DNA of 64,000 nt, taken from assembly GCF_004354915.1 (NCBI RefSeq), contig NZ_SMSI01000001.1, forward strand, positions 186,001 through 250,000. The letters are read 5' to 3'. Of the stretch, positions 1 through 8,397 are shown piece by piece. Position 1 is the stretch's first letter. Every line of letters starts with the position of its first letter. Both the position numbers and the translations under genes were made by a program. This DNA comes from Pseudohoeflea suaedae. GTDB taxonomy: Bacteria > Pseudomonadota > Alphaproteobacteria > Rhizobiales > Rhizobiaceae. The notes beneath the pieces were generated by a model. That model was not told where the DNA came from. It worked only from the letters and a program-made list of their open reading frames with translations, and did not search any database.

Positions 1-1250
1 ACCTCGATGACGGCACCATTCACCGCTTTGCCGCAAAGATGGTGGTTCTCGCGACCGGCGGTTACGGCCGCGCCTATTTCTCGGCCACCTCGGCGCACAC
101 CTGCACCGGCGACGGAGGCGGCATGATCGCCCGCGCCGGCCTGCCGCTGCAGGACATGGAATTCGTGCAGTTCCACCCGACCGGCATCTACGGCGCCGGC
201 TGCCTGATCACCGAAGGCGCACGCGGCGAAGGCGGCTATCTCGTCAATTCCGAGGGCGAGCGCTTCATGGAGCGCTATGCGCCATCGGCCAAGGATCTCG
301 CATCGCGTGACGTCGTATCGCGCTGCATGACGATGGAAATCCGCGAAGGCCGCGGCGTGGGCAAGAACAAGGACCACATCTTCCTTCACCTCGACCACCT
401 CGACCCGGCCGTTCTCGCCGAGCGCCTTCCGGGCATCTCGGAAAGCGCCAAGATCTTCGCCGGCGTCGACGTGACCCGCGAGCCGATCCCGGTGCTGCCG
501 ACCGTCCACTACAACATGGGCGGCATTCCGACGAACTTCTGGGGCGAGGTGCTGAACCCGACCGAAGCCGAACCCGACCGCGTGACCCCGGGCCTGATGG
601 CCGTGGGTGAAGCCGGCTGCGCCTCGGTGCACGGCGCCAACCGTCTGGGCTCCAACTCGCTGATCGACCTCGTGGTCTTCGGCCGCGCCGCCGCCATCCG
701 CGCCGGCGAGGTGATCGACCGCGCGAGCGCCATCCCGCAGATCAATGCGTCGGCGTCCGAGAAGATTCTCGAGCGCTTCGACCGCATCCGCTACGCCGAT
801 GGCTCGACGCCGACGGCCGAACTGCGCGAGAAGATGCAGCGCACCATGCAGGAAGACGCAGCCGTCTTCCGCACCCAGGAATCGCTCGAACAAGGCTGCA
901 AGCGCATTTCCGAGCTCTGGACCGAACTTCCCGACGTGAAGGTCACCGACCGTTCGCTGATCTGGAACTCGGACCTGATGGAAACGCTGGAACTCGAGAA
1001 CCTGATGGCCAACGCCATCACCACCGTCTATTCGGCGGAGGCCCGCAAGGAAAGCCGCGGCGCGCATGCCCGCGAGGATTACAAGGACGGCCCGATGGGC
1101 GGCCGCGACGACGAGAACTGGCGCAAGCACACGCTGTCCTGGGTCGATGCGTCCGGCAAGGTTTCGCTCGATTACCGCCCCGTCCACACCGAACTCATCG
1201 CCGACGGAATTGATTACGACAAGATCAAGCCAAAGGCGCGCGTCTACTGA
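1..1250 (+). CDS. sdhA: Succinate dehydrogenase flavoprotein subunit, C-terminal part
   Basis: Catalytic flavoprotein of respiratory complex II, oxidising succinate to fumarate at the inner membrane. The gene is cut by the window start; the reading frame begins at base 3 and gives about 415 residues. Visible family features are the [20 protein letters not shown] stretch near the active site, the dicarboxylate-binding region [20 protein letters not shown], the FAD-contact motif [20 protein letters not shown], and a C-terminal segment with [10 protein letters not shown] ending in KARVY. sdhC and sdhD would normally lie just upstream, outside the window. Its TGA stop overlaps the ATG of the next gene by one base, suggesting coupled translation with the sulfotransferase-like gene. 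Confidence 0.97.
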   Translation, partial: LDDGTIHRFAAKMVVLATGGYGRAYFSATSAHTCTGDGGGMIARAGLPLQDMEFVQFHPTGIYGAGCLITEGARGEGGYLVNSEGERFMERYAPSAKDLASRDVVSRCMTMEIREGRGVGKNKDHIFLHLDHLDPAVLAERLPGISESAKIFAGVDVTREPIPVLPTVHYNMGGIPTNFWGEVLNPTEAEPDRVTPGLMAVGEAGCASVHGANRLGSNSLIDLVVFGRAAAIRAGEVIDRASAIPQINASASEKILERFDRIRYADGSTPTAELREKMQRTMQEDAAVFRTQESLEQGCKRISELWTELPDVKVTDRSLIWNSDLMETLELENLMANAITTVYSAEARKESRGAHAREDYKDGPMGGRDDENWRKHTLSWVDASGKVSLDYRPVHTELIADGIDYDKIKPKARVY

Positions 1251-2044
1251 TGGAAGCGGAAAACCGGAAATACATGATCGTTGACCCCCGGACGGCGAAC
1301 ATCTCCGTGTTCGTCTCCTATCGTCATCGTTTCATGTATTTTCCCGTCCCCAAATGCGGTTCGACCACGATGCGGACCGTTTTGGTCAAGCTATATGGCG
1401 AGCAAGGCGTTCAGCCGGAGCAAGACTGGACCGGGACGGGTGCCGCACCCGTCACCGATGCGGCATGGTTTCGGCTCACCGACGCGAATTTGCCGAAGTT
1501 CCTCGGCATGCACCAGGGCTTTCGGACCTTCACGATTATTCGCGCGCCCGAAGGCCGCCTGATGTCGAATTACCGATACCGGCTTTATGTCTATGCCCGC
1601 TTCTTCGACAAGCTTACCTATTTCAGGGCCGGCATGTTCAAGGCAGCGGCCCGGCTGAAGGGCCAGGATGGCCGCCGGGCGCAAATGGCGAGACTTTGGT
1701 CGGCGATTTCGTTTGGCGATTTCGTCCGCGGCCTTCAACGGACCGGCTTGACCTGGGATTTGCACCTGGTGCCCCAGGCCCTGGCCGTTCGCAAGGCAAC
1801 AGTCCGCTTTACGGACGTGCTCCACCTTGAACAGTTGAACGAGGCGTTGCCGGAGACCCTGCGGGCCTATGGCGTGGAGGATGGCCTGCTTGCCGCGATC
1901 TTGCCTCTGCCGAGCCTCAATGCCACGCCGAAAACGGCTCTGGCGATCTCCGAGGAAGACATCGAAGTGATCAAGGATCTCTACTTCCTCGATTATGCGG
2001 AATTCGACTTCGGTTCGCAGACGACGGGACGGGTGACGGCCTGA
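1250..2044 (+). CDS. Sulfotransferase family protein located between sdhA and sdhB
   Basis: Predicted cytosolic PAPS-dependent sulfotransferase of 264 residues, closest in pattern to the Sulfotransfer_2 (carbohydrate sulfotransferase) group. The 5'-phosphosulfate loop PKCGSTT is at residues 34-40, after a strand MYFPV. The 3'-phosphate motif is at about 98-109 (RAP..R..S.YR). Later come SFGDFVRGL and HLVPQ, which match the family's F-x-x-F and H-x-x-P-Q positions. The ATG overlaps the sdhA stop; an in-frame ATG at 1274 is an alternative start. sdhB follows after 124 bases, so this gene sits inside the sdh operon. The acceptor substrate is unknown; any link to complex II is inference from position only. 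Confidence 0.75.
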   Translation: MEAENRKYMIVDPRTANISVFVSYRHRFMYFPVPKCGSTTMRTVLVKLYGEQGVQPEQDWTGTGAAPVTDAAWFRLTDANLPKFLGMHQGFRTFTIIRAPEGRLMSNYRYRLYVYARFFDKLTYFRAGMFKAAARLKGQDGRRAQMARLWSAISFGDFVRGLQRTGLTWDLHLVPQALAVRKATVRFTDVLHLEQLNEALPETLRAYGVEDGLLAAILPLPSLNATPKTALAISEEDIEVIKDLYFLDYAEFDFGSQTTGRVTA

Positions 2045-2171
2045 TGCCTGAGATGCTTCAAGACGTGCGGGATGTTTGCGCTGCCAAGTCAGGTAAAGAA
2101 GCGGCATGCCGCTTCCTGCAGGCCGCGACCGGCGCAACACGGCGCCACCTCTCAAATTATGAGGTTCTATG

Positions 2172-2948
2172 ATGGTTGAACTCACACTTCCAAAGAACTC
2201 GGTTGTTTCCGAGGGCAAGACCTGGCCGAAGCCGGACGGCAAGAACGTCCGCGAGTTCAAGGTCTACCGCTGGTCGCCGGACGACGGAAAGAACCCGCGT
2301 CTCGACACCTTCTATATCGATCTCGACGATTGCGGACCGATGGTCCTCGACGCGCTCTTGTACATCAAGAACAAGATCGATTCGACGCTGACGCTCCGCC
2401 GCTCCTGCCGTGAGGGCATCTGCGGGTCCTGCGCGATGAATATCGACGGGACCAACACGCTTGCCTGCACCAAGGGCATGGACGAGATCGACGGGGCCGT
2501 GAAGGTCTATCCGCTGCCGCACATGCCGGTGGTCAAGGACCTGATCCCGGATCTGACGACCTTCTACGCCCAGCACCGCTCGATCGAGCCCTGGCTGCAG
2601 ACCACCACGCCGGAACCGGCCAAGGAGTGGAAGCAGAGCCATGAGGACCGCTCCAAGCTCGACGGCCTCTACGAGTGCATCCTCTGCGCCTGCTGCTCGA
2701 CCTCGTGCCCGAGCTACTGGTGGAACGGCGATCGCTATCTCGGCCCCGCCGTGCTGTTGCAGGCCTATCGCTGGCTGATCGACTCGAGAGACGAAGCCAC
2801 CGGCGAACGCCTCGACAATCTCGAGGACCCGTTCCGCCTCTACCGCTGCCACACCATCATGAACTGCACCCAGGCGTGCCCCAAGGGGCTCAACCCGGCC
2901 AAGGCGATTGCGGAAATCAAGAAGATGATGGTGGAACGCAGGGTCTAG
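2172..2948 (+). CDS. sdhB: Succinate dehydrogenase iron-sulfur subunit
   Basis: Electron-transfer subunit of complex II carrying [2Fe-2S], [4Fe-4S] and [3Fe-4S] clusters from FAD to ubiquinone. The ferredoxin-type cluster cysteines are in [12 protein letters not shown] (C79, C84, C87) and at C99. The two C-terminal clusters are in [12 protein letters not shown] and [14 protein letters not shown]. Length of 258 residues is normal. Two adjacent ATGs occur at 2169 and 2172; the second is better spaced from GAGG at 2161. It is separated from sdhA by the sulfotransferase-like gene and followed by a strong terminator, so it closes the operon. Confidence 0.97.
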   Translation: MVELTLPKNSVVSEGKTWPKPDGKNVREFKVYRWSPDDGKNPRLDTFYIDLDDCGPMVLDALLYIKNKIDSTLTLRRSCREGICGSCAMNIDGTNTLACTKGMDEIDGAVKVYPLPHMPVVKDLIPDLTTFYAQHRSIEPWLQTTTPEPAKEWKQSHEDRSKLDGLYECILCACCSTSCPSYWWNGDRYLGPAVLLQAYRWLIDSRDEATGERLDNLEDPFRLYRCHTIMNCTQACPKGLNPAKAIAEIKKMMVERRV

Positions 2949-2971
2949 CGGCTCGGCCATTCGCGAATATG

Positions 2972-2998
2972 AAGGGGAGCTCAGGCTCCCCTTTTTTG
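2972..2998 (+). terminator. Rho-independent terminator after sdhB
   Basis: Nine-base-pair stem AAGGGGAGC / GCTCCCCTT with loop TCAG, followed by a run of T. It lies 24 bases after the sdhB stop and ends the sdh operon. The opposite strand lacks a good T tail, so it probably does not serve the converging gene. Confidence 0.88.
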
Positions 2999-3002
2999 TT
3001 TT

Positions 3003-3485
3003 TCAGCCTCGATAATCTAATAGCCTCCCATCTTCGGCATAGTTGACCTTCTTCATATCATCCAAAATCGCTTTCAACTTTTCCCGTTGAGATTGATTGC
3101 TATCTTTCTCTTCCTTTGCCGCAGAAGGCGCACTTAGGTGCTCTTCAATCATGCTTCGCGTAATGTCCCCGACTGGGTAGTTACGGCTATGGTATTTTCC
3201 ATCCGACCCCTTCAGCTTTAACCTCATACATTTGGGAAGGCCTAATCCCGCGATAGTTGGACTTTGCCAATTAACTGCCGACCTGCTAGTTGGCAGTCGC
3301 CCAGCCAGCACTCTTGCACCCACACCAATAAGAACACTTCTCTCTTCATCACTGAGTCGATCGACGCTTTTATTGAATTCCGCAAAGACCTCGGCAGTCG
3401 TAAAAGATCGATTCTGTTGTGTAAGGGTATCGGCTATCTGGGCTAAGCGGCTCTTTACAGCTTTTTTTGCATTCTCAAGTTTCAT
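3003..3485 (-). CDS. AT-rich orphan hypothetical protein, 160 aa
   Basis: I do not recognise this family. The protein is soluble, with no signal peptide or membrane segment. It has an N-terminal helical part (MKLENAKKAVKSRLAQIADTL), a central region with CMRLKLKGSDGKYHSRNYPVGD, and a charged, probably helical C-terminal tail rich in Lys, Glu and Gln. Composition is clearly more AT-rich than neighbours on both sides, and the gene stands alone between the sdhB terminator and an Asp-box protein. These are signs of horizontal acquisition, but there is no integrase or repeat nearby. Confidence 0.6.
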   Translation of the reverse strand: MKLENAKKAVKSRLAQIADTLTQQNRSFTTAEVFAEFNKSVDRLSDEERSVLIGVGARVLAGRLPTSRSAVNWQSPTIAGLGLPKCMRLKLKGSDGKYHSRNYPVGDITRSMIEEHLSAPSAAKEEKDSNQSQREKLKAILDDMKKVNYAEDGRLLDYRG

Positions 3486-3646
3486 ATTCGCACCCGCGTT
3501 TTTTTAAATCGGACAAATATTCTCAACATGCACTGATGTAGAACATATGCGGTTCTTATGGCGAACATTCAAGCAATTTCTAATCCCCACTACCCGCTTT
3601 CCGTGCATCGTGATATTTTGCCCGTCTTTTCGAGGGAGGAGTGGGC

Positions 3647-4816
3647 ATGGCGAGCGGCGTGAGCGTTCTGATAGGGACCACCAAGGGAGCCTTTATCATC
3701 GATGATGACGGCTCGCGCGGCGGCTGGGCCGTGCGCGGACCCTATTGCGACGGCTGGGTGATCAACCACATCAAGGGCGACCCCGCGTCCGGCACGCTCT
3801 GGGCCGGTGGCGGCAGCGAATGGACCGGCGCCGGCATATGGCGATCGACCGATCGCGGCGAGACCTGGACGCTCGTCAAGCTCTCGCGCGGCAGCATGGA
3901 CGAATGGGCGGCCAATGATGCCGAATTCGCCGAGATGATCGGCTGGTCCGATCCCGGAACCGAGTTCGACGACGTGGTGCAGACGATCTGGTCGATCGCG
4001 CCGGGGCCGGGCGTCCTCTGGGCCGGCGGCAAGCCCGGCGCGCTGTTCCGGAGCACCGACGACGGCCTGGCATGGCAGCCGGTCGACAGTTTCAACAAGC
4101 ATCCGGACCGTGGAAGCTGGAACCCCGGCGGCGCGGGCCTGACGCTGCATACGATCGTGCCCGACTGTACCGACCCGCGGAAAGTCTGGCTGGCGATTTC
4201 GGCGGCCGGCGTCTTCGCCTCCGAGGACGGCGGCGAAAGCTGGGAAAGCCGCAACCGTCTCGCCAATGCCGAAGCCTGCGACGGGCACGACCATCCTGCC
4301 GGACTGACGGACGGGACGGCGGATGGGGCGACGGGGCTCTGCGTGCACAACATGGTCAAGGCGCCCGGCGAGACCAGCGAGATTCTCTACCAGCAGAACC
4401 ATCACGGCGTGTATCGCAGCCCGGACGGCGGGCGCAGCTGGCAGGACGTTACGGCCGGCCTGCCCTCGACCTTCGGCTTTCCTGTCTCCGTTCATCCGCG
4501 CGATGCCGACACGCTATGGACGCTGCCGCTCAATACCGACTTCCAGCGTTTCCCGATCGACGCCGCGGCGGCCGTCTGGCGCTCGCGCGATGGCGGGGCG
4601 AGCTGGGAAGCGCTGCGCGACGGGCTGCCGCAAAAGGGCTGCTATTTCACCGTCCTGCGCCAGGCCATGGCGACGGACCGTCAGGAGCCGGCCGGCGTCT
4701 ATTTCGGCACCAATAGCGGCTCCGTCTTCGCCAGTTTCGACGAGGGCGACAGGTGGGAGGAAATCGCCCGCCATTTGCCGACGGTCCTGTCCGTGGAGAT
4801 CATCGAAGTCGCATGA
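3647..4816 (+). CDS. Asp-box (BNR) repeat beta-propeller protein
   Basis: Cytoplasmic protein of 389 residues built from Asp-box repeats of the form S-x-D-x-G-x-x-W. Six are visible: STDRGETW, STDDGLAW, SEDGGESW, SPDGGRSW, SRDGGASW and SFDEGDRW. This is the repeat of sialidases, sortilin-type and Ycf48-type propellers, but I see no sialidase catalytic arginine triad or signal peptide, so enzymatic activity should not be assumed. A GTG at 3641 is in frame, but ATG 3647 is better spaced from GAGGGAGGAG at 3632. Monocistronic, convergent with the yggU-type gene. Confidence 0.75.
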   Translation: MASGVSVLIGTTKGAFIIDDDGSRGGWAVRGPYCDGWVINHIKGDPASGTLWAGGGSEWTGAGIWRSTDRGETWTLVKLSRGSMDEWAANDAEFAEMIGWSDPGTEFDDVVQTIWSIAPGPGVLWAGGKPGALFRSTDDGLAWQPVDSFNKHPDRGSWNPGGAGLTLHTIVPDCTDPRKVWLAISAAGVFASEDGGESWESRNRLANAEACDGHDHPAGLTDGTADGATGLCVHNMVKAPGETSEILYQQNHHGVYRSPDGGRSWQDVTAGLPSTFGFPVSVHPRDADTLWTLPLNTDFQRFPIDAAAAVWRSRDGGASWEALRDGLPQKGCYFTVLRQAMATDRQEPAGVYFGTNSGSVFASFDEGDRWEEIARHLPTVLSVEIIEVA

Positions 4817-4823
4817 GCCCGCG

Positions 4824-5141
4824 CTAGCCGGCCACCAGTTCGTTCAACGCGGTTTCGATTTCGGCCGGCTGGCCCTCGATCTCGAGGGTCTTCACGCGGT
4901 TCGTCTCGCCCGAGACGATAGCGATTGCGCCCTTGGGGACGCGCAGGCTCTTCGAGAGAAGCGCAATGAGCGCCTTGTTGGCCTTTCCCTTTTCCGGGAT
5001 CGCCGTCACACGTATCTTGAGATGCGGCTTGCCATCCGCATCTTCGCCAAGACCCGACACCTCGTCGCGACCGGCATTGGGCGTGAGCCGCACCTCGAAA
5101 CGGATGCGGCCCTCGAGCCTCGTCATCCAGCCGGCTGTCAC
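4824..5141 (-). CDS. DUF167 / YggU family protein
   Basis: Small soluble protein (105 residues) of the UPF0235 family, widespread and of unknown function. Family hallmarks are RLTPNAGRDEV near the start, the loop PEKGKANKALIALLSK and VSGETNRVKTLEI near the end. It directly follows the YggT gene (3 bases between), an arrangement common in proteobacteria. An internal ATG at codon 6 is a possible alternative start. Confidence 0.88.
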   Translation of the reverse strand: MTAGWMTRLEGRIRFEVRLTPNAGRDEVSGLGEDADGKPHLKIRVTAIPEKGKANKALIALLSKSLRVPKGAIAIVSGETNRVKTLEIEGQPAEIETALNELVAG

Positions 5142-5143
5142 GC

Positions 5144-5443
5144 CTAGTAGAGAACGCCGAAGGCGGGCGCGATCGAGGTCCTGAGGAAGGTGCGCAGGAA
5201 CATGATGATGAGAAGCAGCACGATCGGCGAGATGTCGATGCCGCCGAGATCGGGCAGGATACGCCGGATCGGCCGCAGCGCCGGTTCGGTGACGCGGTAG
5301 AGGAATTCGCCGATCATGCCGACAAAGCGGTTATTGGGATTGACGACGTTGAAGGCATAGAGCCACGAGAAGATGGCGCTGGCGATCAGAAGCCAGGAGT
5401 AGAGGTTCAGGGCAACGTCGATCGTCACGAAAAGGGCAAACAT
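5144..5443 (-). CDS. YggT family integral membrane protein
   Basis: Inner-membrane protein of 99 residues with two hydrophobic segments: residues about 3-25 ([20 protein letters not shown]) and a C-terminal one around [13 protein letters not shown]. The conserved [21 protein letters not shown] segment between them identifies YggT. The start is placed at the ATG of MFALFV, with CCGGAG just upstream; the frame is open further upstream but that part has no family similarity. It lies between the GT51-like gene and yggU, likely one transcript. Confidence 0.88.
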   Translation of the reverse strand: MFALFVTIDVALNLYSWLLIASAIFSWLYAFNVVNPNNRFVGMIGEFLYRVTEPALRPIRRILPDLGGIDISPIVLLLIIMFLRTFLRTSIAPAFGVLY

Positions 5444-5555
5444 GTTCGGCTCCGGACTTGGGGGCGGCAAGGCCCCTGAGTTTTGTGACATGTAGCCATT
5501 CACTTCCGGTGCGGCAAGCCCGCAAGGCCGGGCTTTGTTGCCGCAAGGCAAATCG

Positions 5556-6227
5556 CTAGTTGCCGCAAGCCTCGAGCCAGACGTCATTCAGGCCGGTCGG
5601 CCTGCACTCGCCCGCGATCAGTTTCTCGATGCGGCTCACACGATCATCGAGTTTCGTATCCGCACCTGAAAGATCGTAGGCGCCCGGCGCGATAAGCACC
5701 GCGACCAGCCGCAGAAATTCGTCGCGATCGAGCTCCGGGGGCGCGCGGTCATAGATCGCCTGGCTTGCCGCATGAAACCCGGTGATCCAGCCATCCGGCC
5801 CCTCGCCCATCGGCACGGTGGCAAGCCACAGGGCGAGAATCTGCTGCTTGCCCAGCCTCGCCTCCAGTCCCAGCGCATAGCCGGTCTGCCGGATCTTGGC
5901 GAAACCCGGCTGGAAAGTCTCGAAGGCGAGGCGTTTGGAGAGCGACTGGGTGATCGTGGTCAACCCCGCGCCCGGCGTGGTCAGGTCCACACCCTTGTGG
6001 TTCCCGAAGCCCGGATCCTGCACCTTGATGAGAATGGCGAGCTGGCTCTCCCCGAGCGAGGTGCCGCCCCTGCCATCCTCGATCAGCCGATCGGCTCGCT
6101 CGGCAAGAGCGCCGGAATCGGCCAGCGCATCGTAATAGCCCTTTCCGCCGGACCACAGGATCACAGCGAAAAGGAGGAGAATGAGCAGCCCGAGCAGGCG
6201 GAGCGAGATCCTCAAAAGCTTTTTCAT
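5556..6227 (-). CDS. GT51-like transglycosylase-domain membrane protein lacking both catalytic glutamates
   Basis: Protein of 223 residues with one N-terminal membrane anchor (residues 4-26) and a periplasmic glycosyltransferase-51-like domain. Motif 1, normally E-D-x-x-F-x-x-H-x-G, reads [11 protein letters not shown], with Gln70 in place of the first catalytic Glu. Motif 2 (G-x-STITQQ-x-K) reads [11 protein letters not shown]. The RK-x-x-E motif reads [18 protein letters not shown], with Gln114 at the second catalytic Glu. In canonical enzymes these Glu residues polymerise lipid II, so this looks like a non-catalytic relative, perhaps with a binding or scaffolding role in the envelope. Divergent from the MFS gene. 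Confidence 0.75.
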   Translation of the reverse strand: MKKLLRISLRLLGLLILLLFAVILWSGGKGYYDALADSGALAERADRLIEDGRGGTSLGESQLAILIKVQDPGFGNHKGVDLTTPGAGLTTITQSLSKRLAFETFQPGFAKIRQTGYALGLEARLGKQQILALWLATVPMGEGPDGWITGFHAASQAIYDRAPPELDRDEFLRLVAVLIAPGAYDLSGADTKLDDRVSRIEKLIAGECRPTGLNDVWLEACGN

Positions 6228-6331
6228 GCTTGCTGAATTAGCGAGCGTTTATGGCAAAGCCAAGATGAGGCCGCTCGACTTCTCGCCGCAAAGGTGCAAA
6301 GACTGCCGCTCTCACCCCGGAACTTTCCCCG

Positions 6332-7603
6332 ATGCCAACATCTCCCGCAGCCGCTCCCGTCGAAGACCGCTTTGCCGCTTTCCGCCACAAGGCCTATGCG
6401 CGCTATTTCCTCGCCCGGTTTCTCTCCTACTTCGCTCTGCAGATCGTCATCGTCTCGGTCGGCTGGCAGATCTACGATCTGACCCGCGACCCTTTCGACC
6501 TGGGCCTCGTGGGACTGATCCAGTTCGCGCCCGCTCTTCTCCTGATCCTCGTCACCGGTTCGGTGGCCGACCGCTTCAGCCGGCGCGGCATCATTCTCGG
6601 CTGTGACCTGGTCGAAGCCGTCAGCGTTCTGGTTCTGCTGCTGATCACCTGGGCGGGGCTCACCTCGCCGCTGCCGATCTTCGCCGTGCTTCTGGTGATG
6701 GGCATCGCCCGCGCCTTTCTCGGCCCTGCAGCACAGGCTCTTGCGCCCAACCTCGTGCCGGCGAAGGATCTGCCGAACGCGGTCGCCTGGAATTCCAGCG
6801 CCTGGCAGACCGCAGGGGTCGTCGGACCGGTGGTCGGCGGACTTCTCTACGGCCTCGGGCCGCTGGTGCCCTATGTGACCGGCATGGTCTTCCTGCTCAT
6901 GGCGGCGACGGCGATTTCTCTCGTCCCCGCCCAACCGCACCGGATCAGCCGCGAGAAACAGAATTGGGACAGCCTGATGGCGGGCTTCCGCTACATCCGC
7001 CGCGAGCGGGTGGTCTTCGGCGCCATATCGCTCGACATGTTTGCAGTCCTTCTGGGCGGCGCGATTGCGCTGATGCCCGTCTATGCCCGTGACATTCTCG
7101 AACTCGGGCCCGTCGGGCTCGGCCTGTTGCGCGCAAGCCCCGGCGTCGGCGCAGTGCTGATGGCCCTCTACCTCGCCTCCCGCCCGATCAAGACCGGTGC
7201 CGGCATCAAGATGTTCATCGGTGTCGGACTTTTCGGGCTGGCGACGATTGTCTTCGGGCTTTCCACCAATATGGAGGTTTCGCTTCTGGCACTGGCTTGT
7301 CTCGGAGCCGCCGATACGATTTCGGTTTATGTCCGCCAGACGCTGATCCAGCTCTGGACGCCCGACGAACTGCTCGGCCGCGTGAGCGCGGTCAACATGG
7401 TCTTCATCGGCGCATCCAACGAGCTGGGCGAGTTTCGCGCCGGCACCATGGCGGCCTTCATCGGTCCCGTTGCCGCCGTCACGCTCGGCGGCGTCGCGGC
7501 TGTCGGCGTGGCCGGCCTTTGGGCCTGGATGTTCCCGCAGCTCAGGACCATCCAGACACTCGAACGCGAACGCAAGACGCTGGAGGAAGTCTCGGCGCCC
7601 TAA
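6332..7603 (+). CDS. MFS transporter, EntS / MFS_3 type exporter
   Basis: Inner-membrane transporter of 423 residues with about 12 hydrophobic helices. The N-terminal segment YFLARFLSYFALQIVIVSVGWQ and the loop SVADRFSRRGIILGCD match the MFS_3 group that includes the enterobactin exporter EntS. The substrate cannot be read from sequence. The gene is convergent with otnI and their stop regions overlap by four bases. The ATG at 6332 has no strong ribosome-binding site. Confidence 0.85.
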   Translation: MPTSPAAAPVEDRFAAFRHKAYARYFLARFLSYFALQIVIVSVGWQIYDLTRDPFDLGLVGLIQFAPALLLILVTGSVADRFSRRGIILGCDLVEAVSVLVLLLITWAGLTSPLPIFAVLLVMGIARAFLGPAAQALAPNLVPAKDLPNAVAWNSSAWQTAGVVGPVVGGLLYGLGPLVPYVTGMVFLLMAATAISLVPAQPHRISREKQNWDSLMAGFRYIRRERVVFGAISLDMFAVLLGGAIALMPVYARDILELGPVGLGLLRASPGVGAVLMALYLASRPIKTGAGIKMFIGVGLFGLATIVFGLSTNMEVSLLALACLGAADTISVYVRQTLIQLWTPDELLGRVSAVNMVFIGASNELGEFRAGTMAAFIGPVAAVTLGGVAAVGVAGLWAWMFPQLRTIQTLERERKTLEEVSAP

Positions 7604-8382
7604 AGCGCGACGCCGAGCGTCTTCACCCAGGCAAGTCCCTCGTCAGTATCCCCGCGCGGCTTGTACTCGCAGCCGATCCGGCCCTCATAGCCGAGCCGCT
7701 CGAGTGCGCTGAACACTGTCCGGTAATCGAGATCGCCCTCGTCCGGCTCGGCGCGGCTGTCGACGGCGGCGATCTGGACATGGTGGATGTCGTCGATGAA
7801 TTCCTCGAGCCGCGGAACCACATCGTCGGCCCCGCCGGTGACGCCGACATGGTAGCAGTCGAACATCACCTTGACGTTCGCCGTGCCCACTGCGCCGATG
7901 ATCTTCACCGCCTCGGCGATCGTCGAATAGAAATAGCCCGGCTTGTCCCGCTGGTTGATCGGTTCGAGCAATAGCGTCATGTCGGGGGCCGAGGCAGCGG
8001 CATGAACGAGATTCCCGACAAGCACGTCGCTGGCCTTCATTCGCGTTTCCGGCGTTACGGTCCCGGCCATCACATGGATCGCCGAGGCCCCCGCCTTGCG
8101 CGCGTATTCGAGCGTATTGCGAAACGTGTCGCGAAACTCGTCCTCCCGCCCCGGCTGCGCGGCAAGCCCGAAATCGCCGTTCCCGGCATGTCCGACCGGC
8201 GTGTTGAGCCCGAATAGCGCAAGCCCCGCATCATCGAGATGTTTGCGCAGATCCGCGGCCGGCATCTCGTAGGGCCAATGCAGTTCGACAGTCCGGAAGC
8301 CTGCCTTTGCGGCCGCCTGCAGCTTCGCGGGCAAGTCGAGCCCGGGCCAGAGAAAACCGAGATTGGCTGAGAATTTCGGCAT
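7600..8382 (-). CDS. otnI: 2-oxo-tetronate / hydroxypyruvate isomerase family protein
   Basis: TIM-barrel sugar isomerase (xylose-isomerase-like fold) of 260 residues. Family motifs are FSANLGFLWP at the start, HVMAGTV in the middle, LLLEPINQRDKPGYF containing a metal-ligand Glu, and MFDCYHVG. Bacterial Hyi and OtnI proteins share this pattern. Pairing with denD favours OtnI, which interconverts 2-oxo-tetronate and 3-oxo-tetronate in D-erythronate breakdown. It is 15 bases downstream of denD on the same strand. The kinase OtnK and decarboxylase OtnC that complete that pathway are not in this window. Confidence 0.85.
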   Translation of the reverse strand: MPKFSANLGFLWPGLDLPAKLQAAAKAGFRTVELHWPYEMPAADLRKHLDDAGLALFGLNTPVGHAGNGDFGLAAQPGREDEFRDTFRNTLEYARKAGASAIHVMAGTVTPETRMKASDVLVGNLVHAAASAPDMTLLLEPINQRDKPGYFYSTIAEAVKIIGAVGTANVKVMFDCYHVGVTGGADDVVPRLEEFIDDIHHVQIAAVDSRAEPDEGDLDYRTVFSALERLGYEGRIGCEYKPRGDTDEGLAWVKTLGVAL

Positions 8383-8397
8383 GCGCTGACCTCTCCG

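Noticed and set aside
3641-3649. GTG 3641 as the start of the Asp-box protein
   Set aside because: It is too close to the Shine-Dalgarno; ATG 3647 has the normal spacing.
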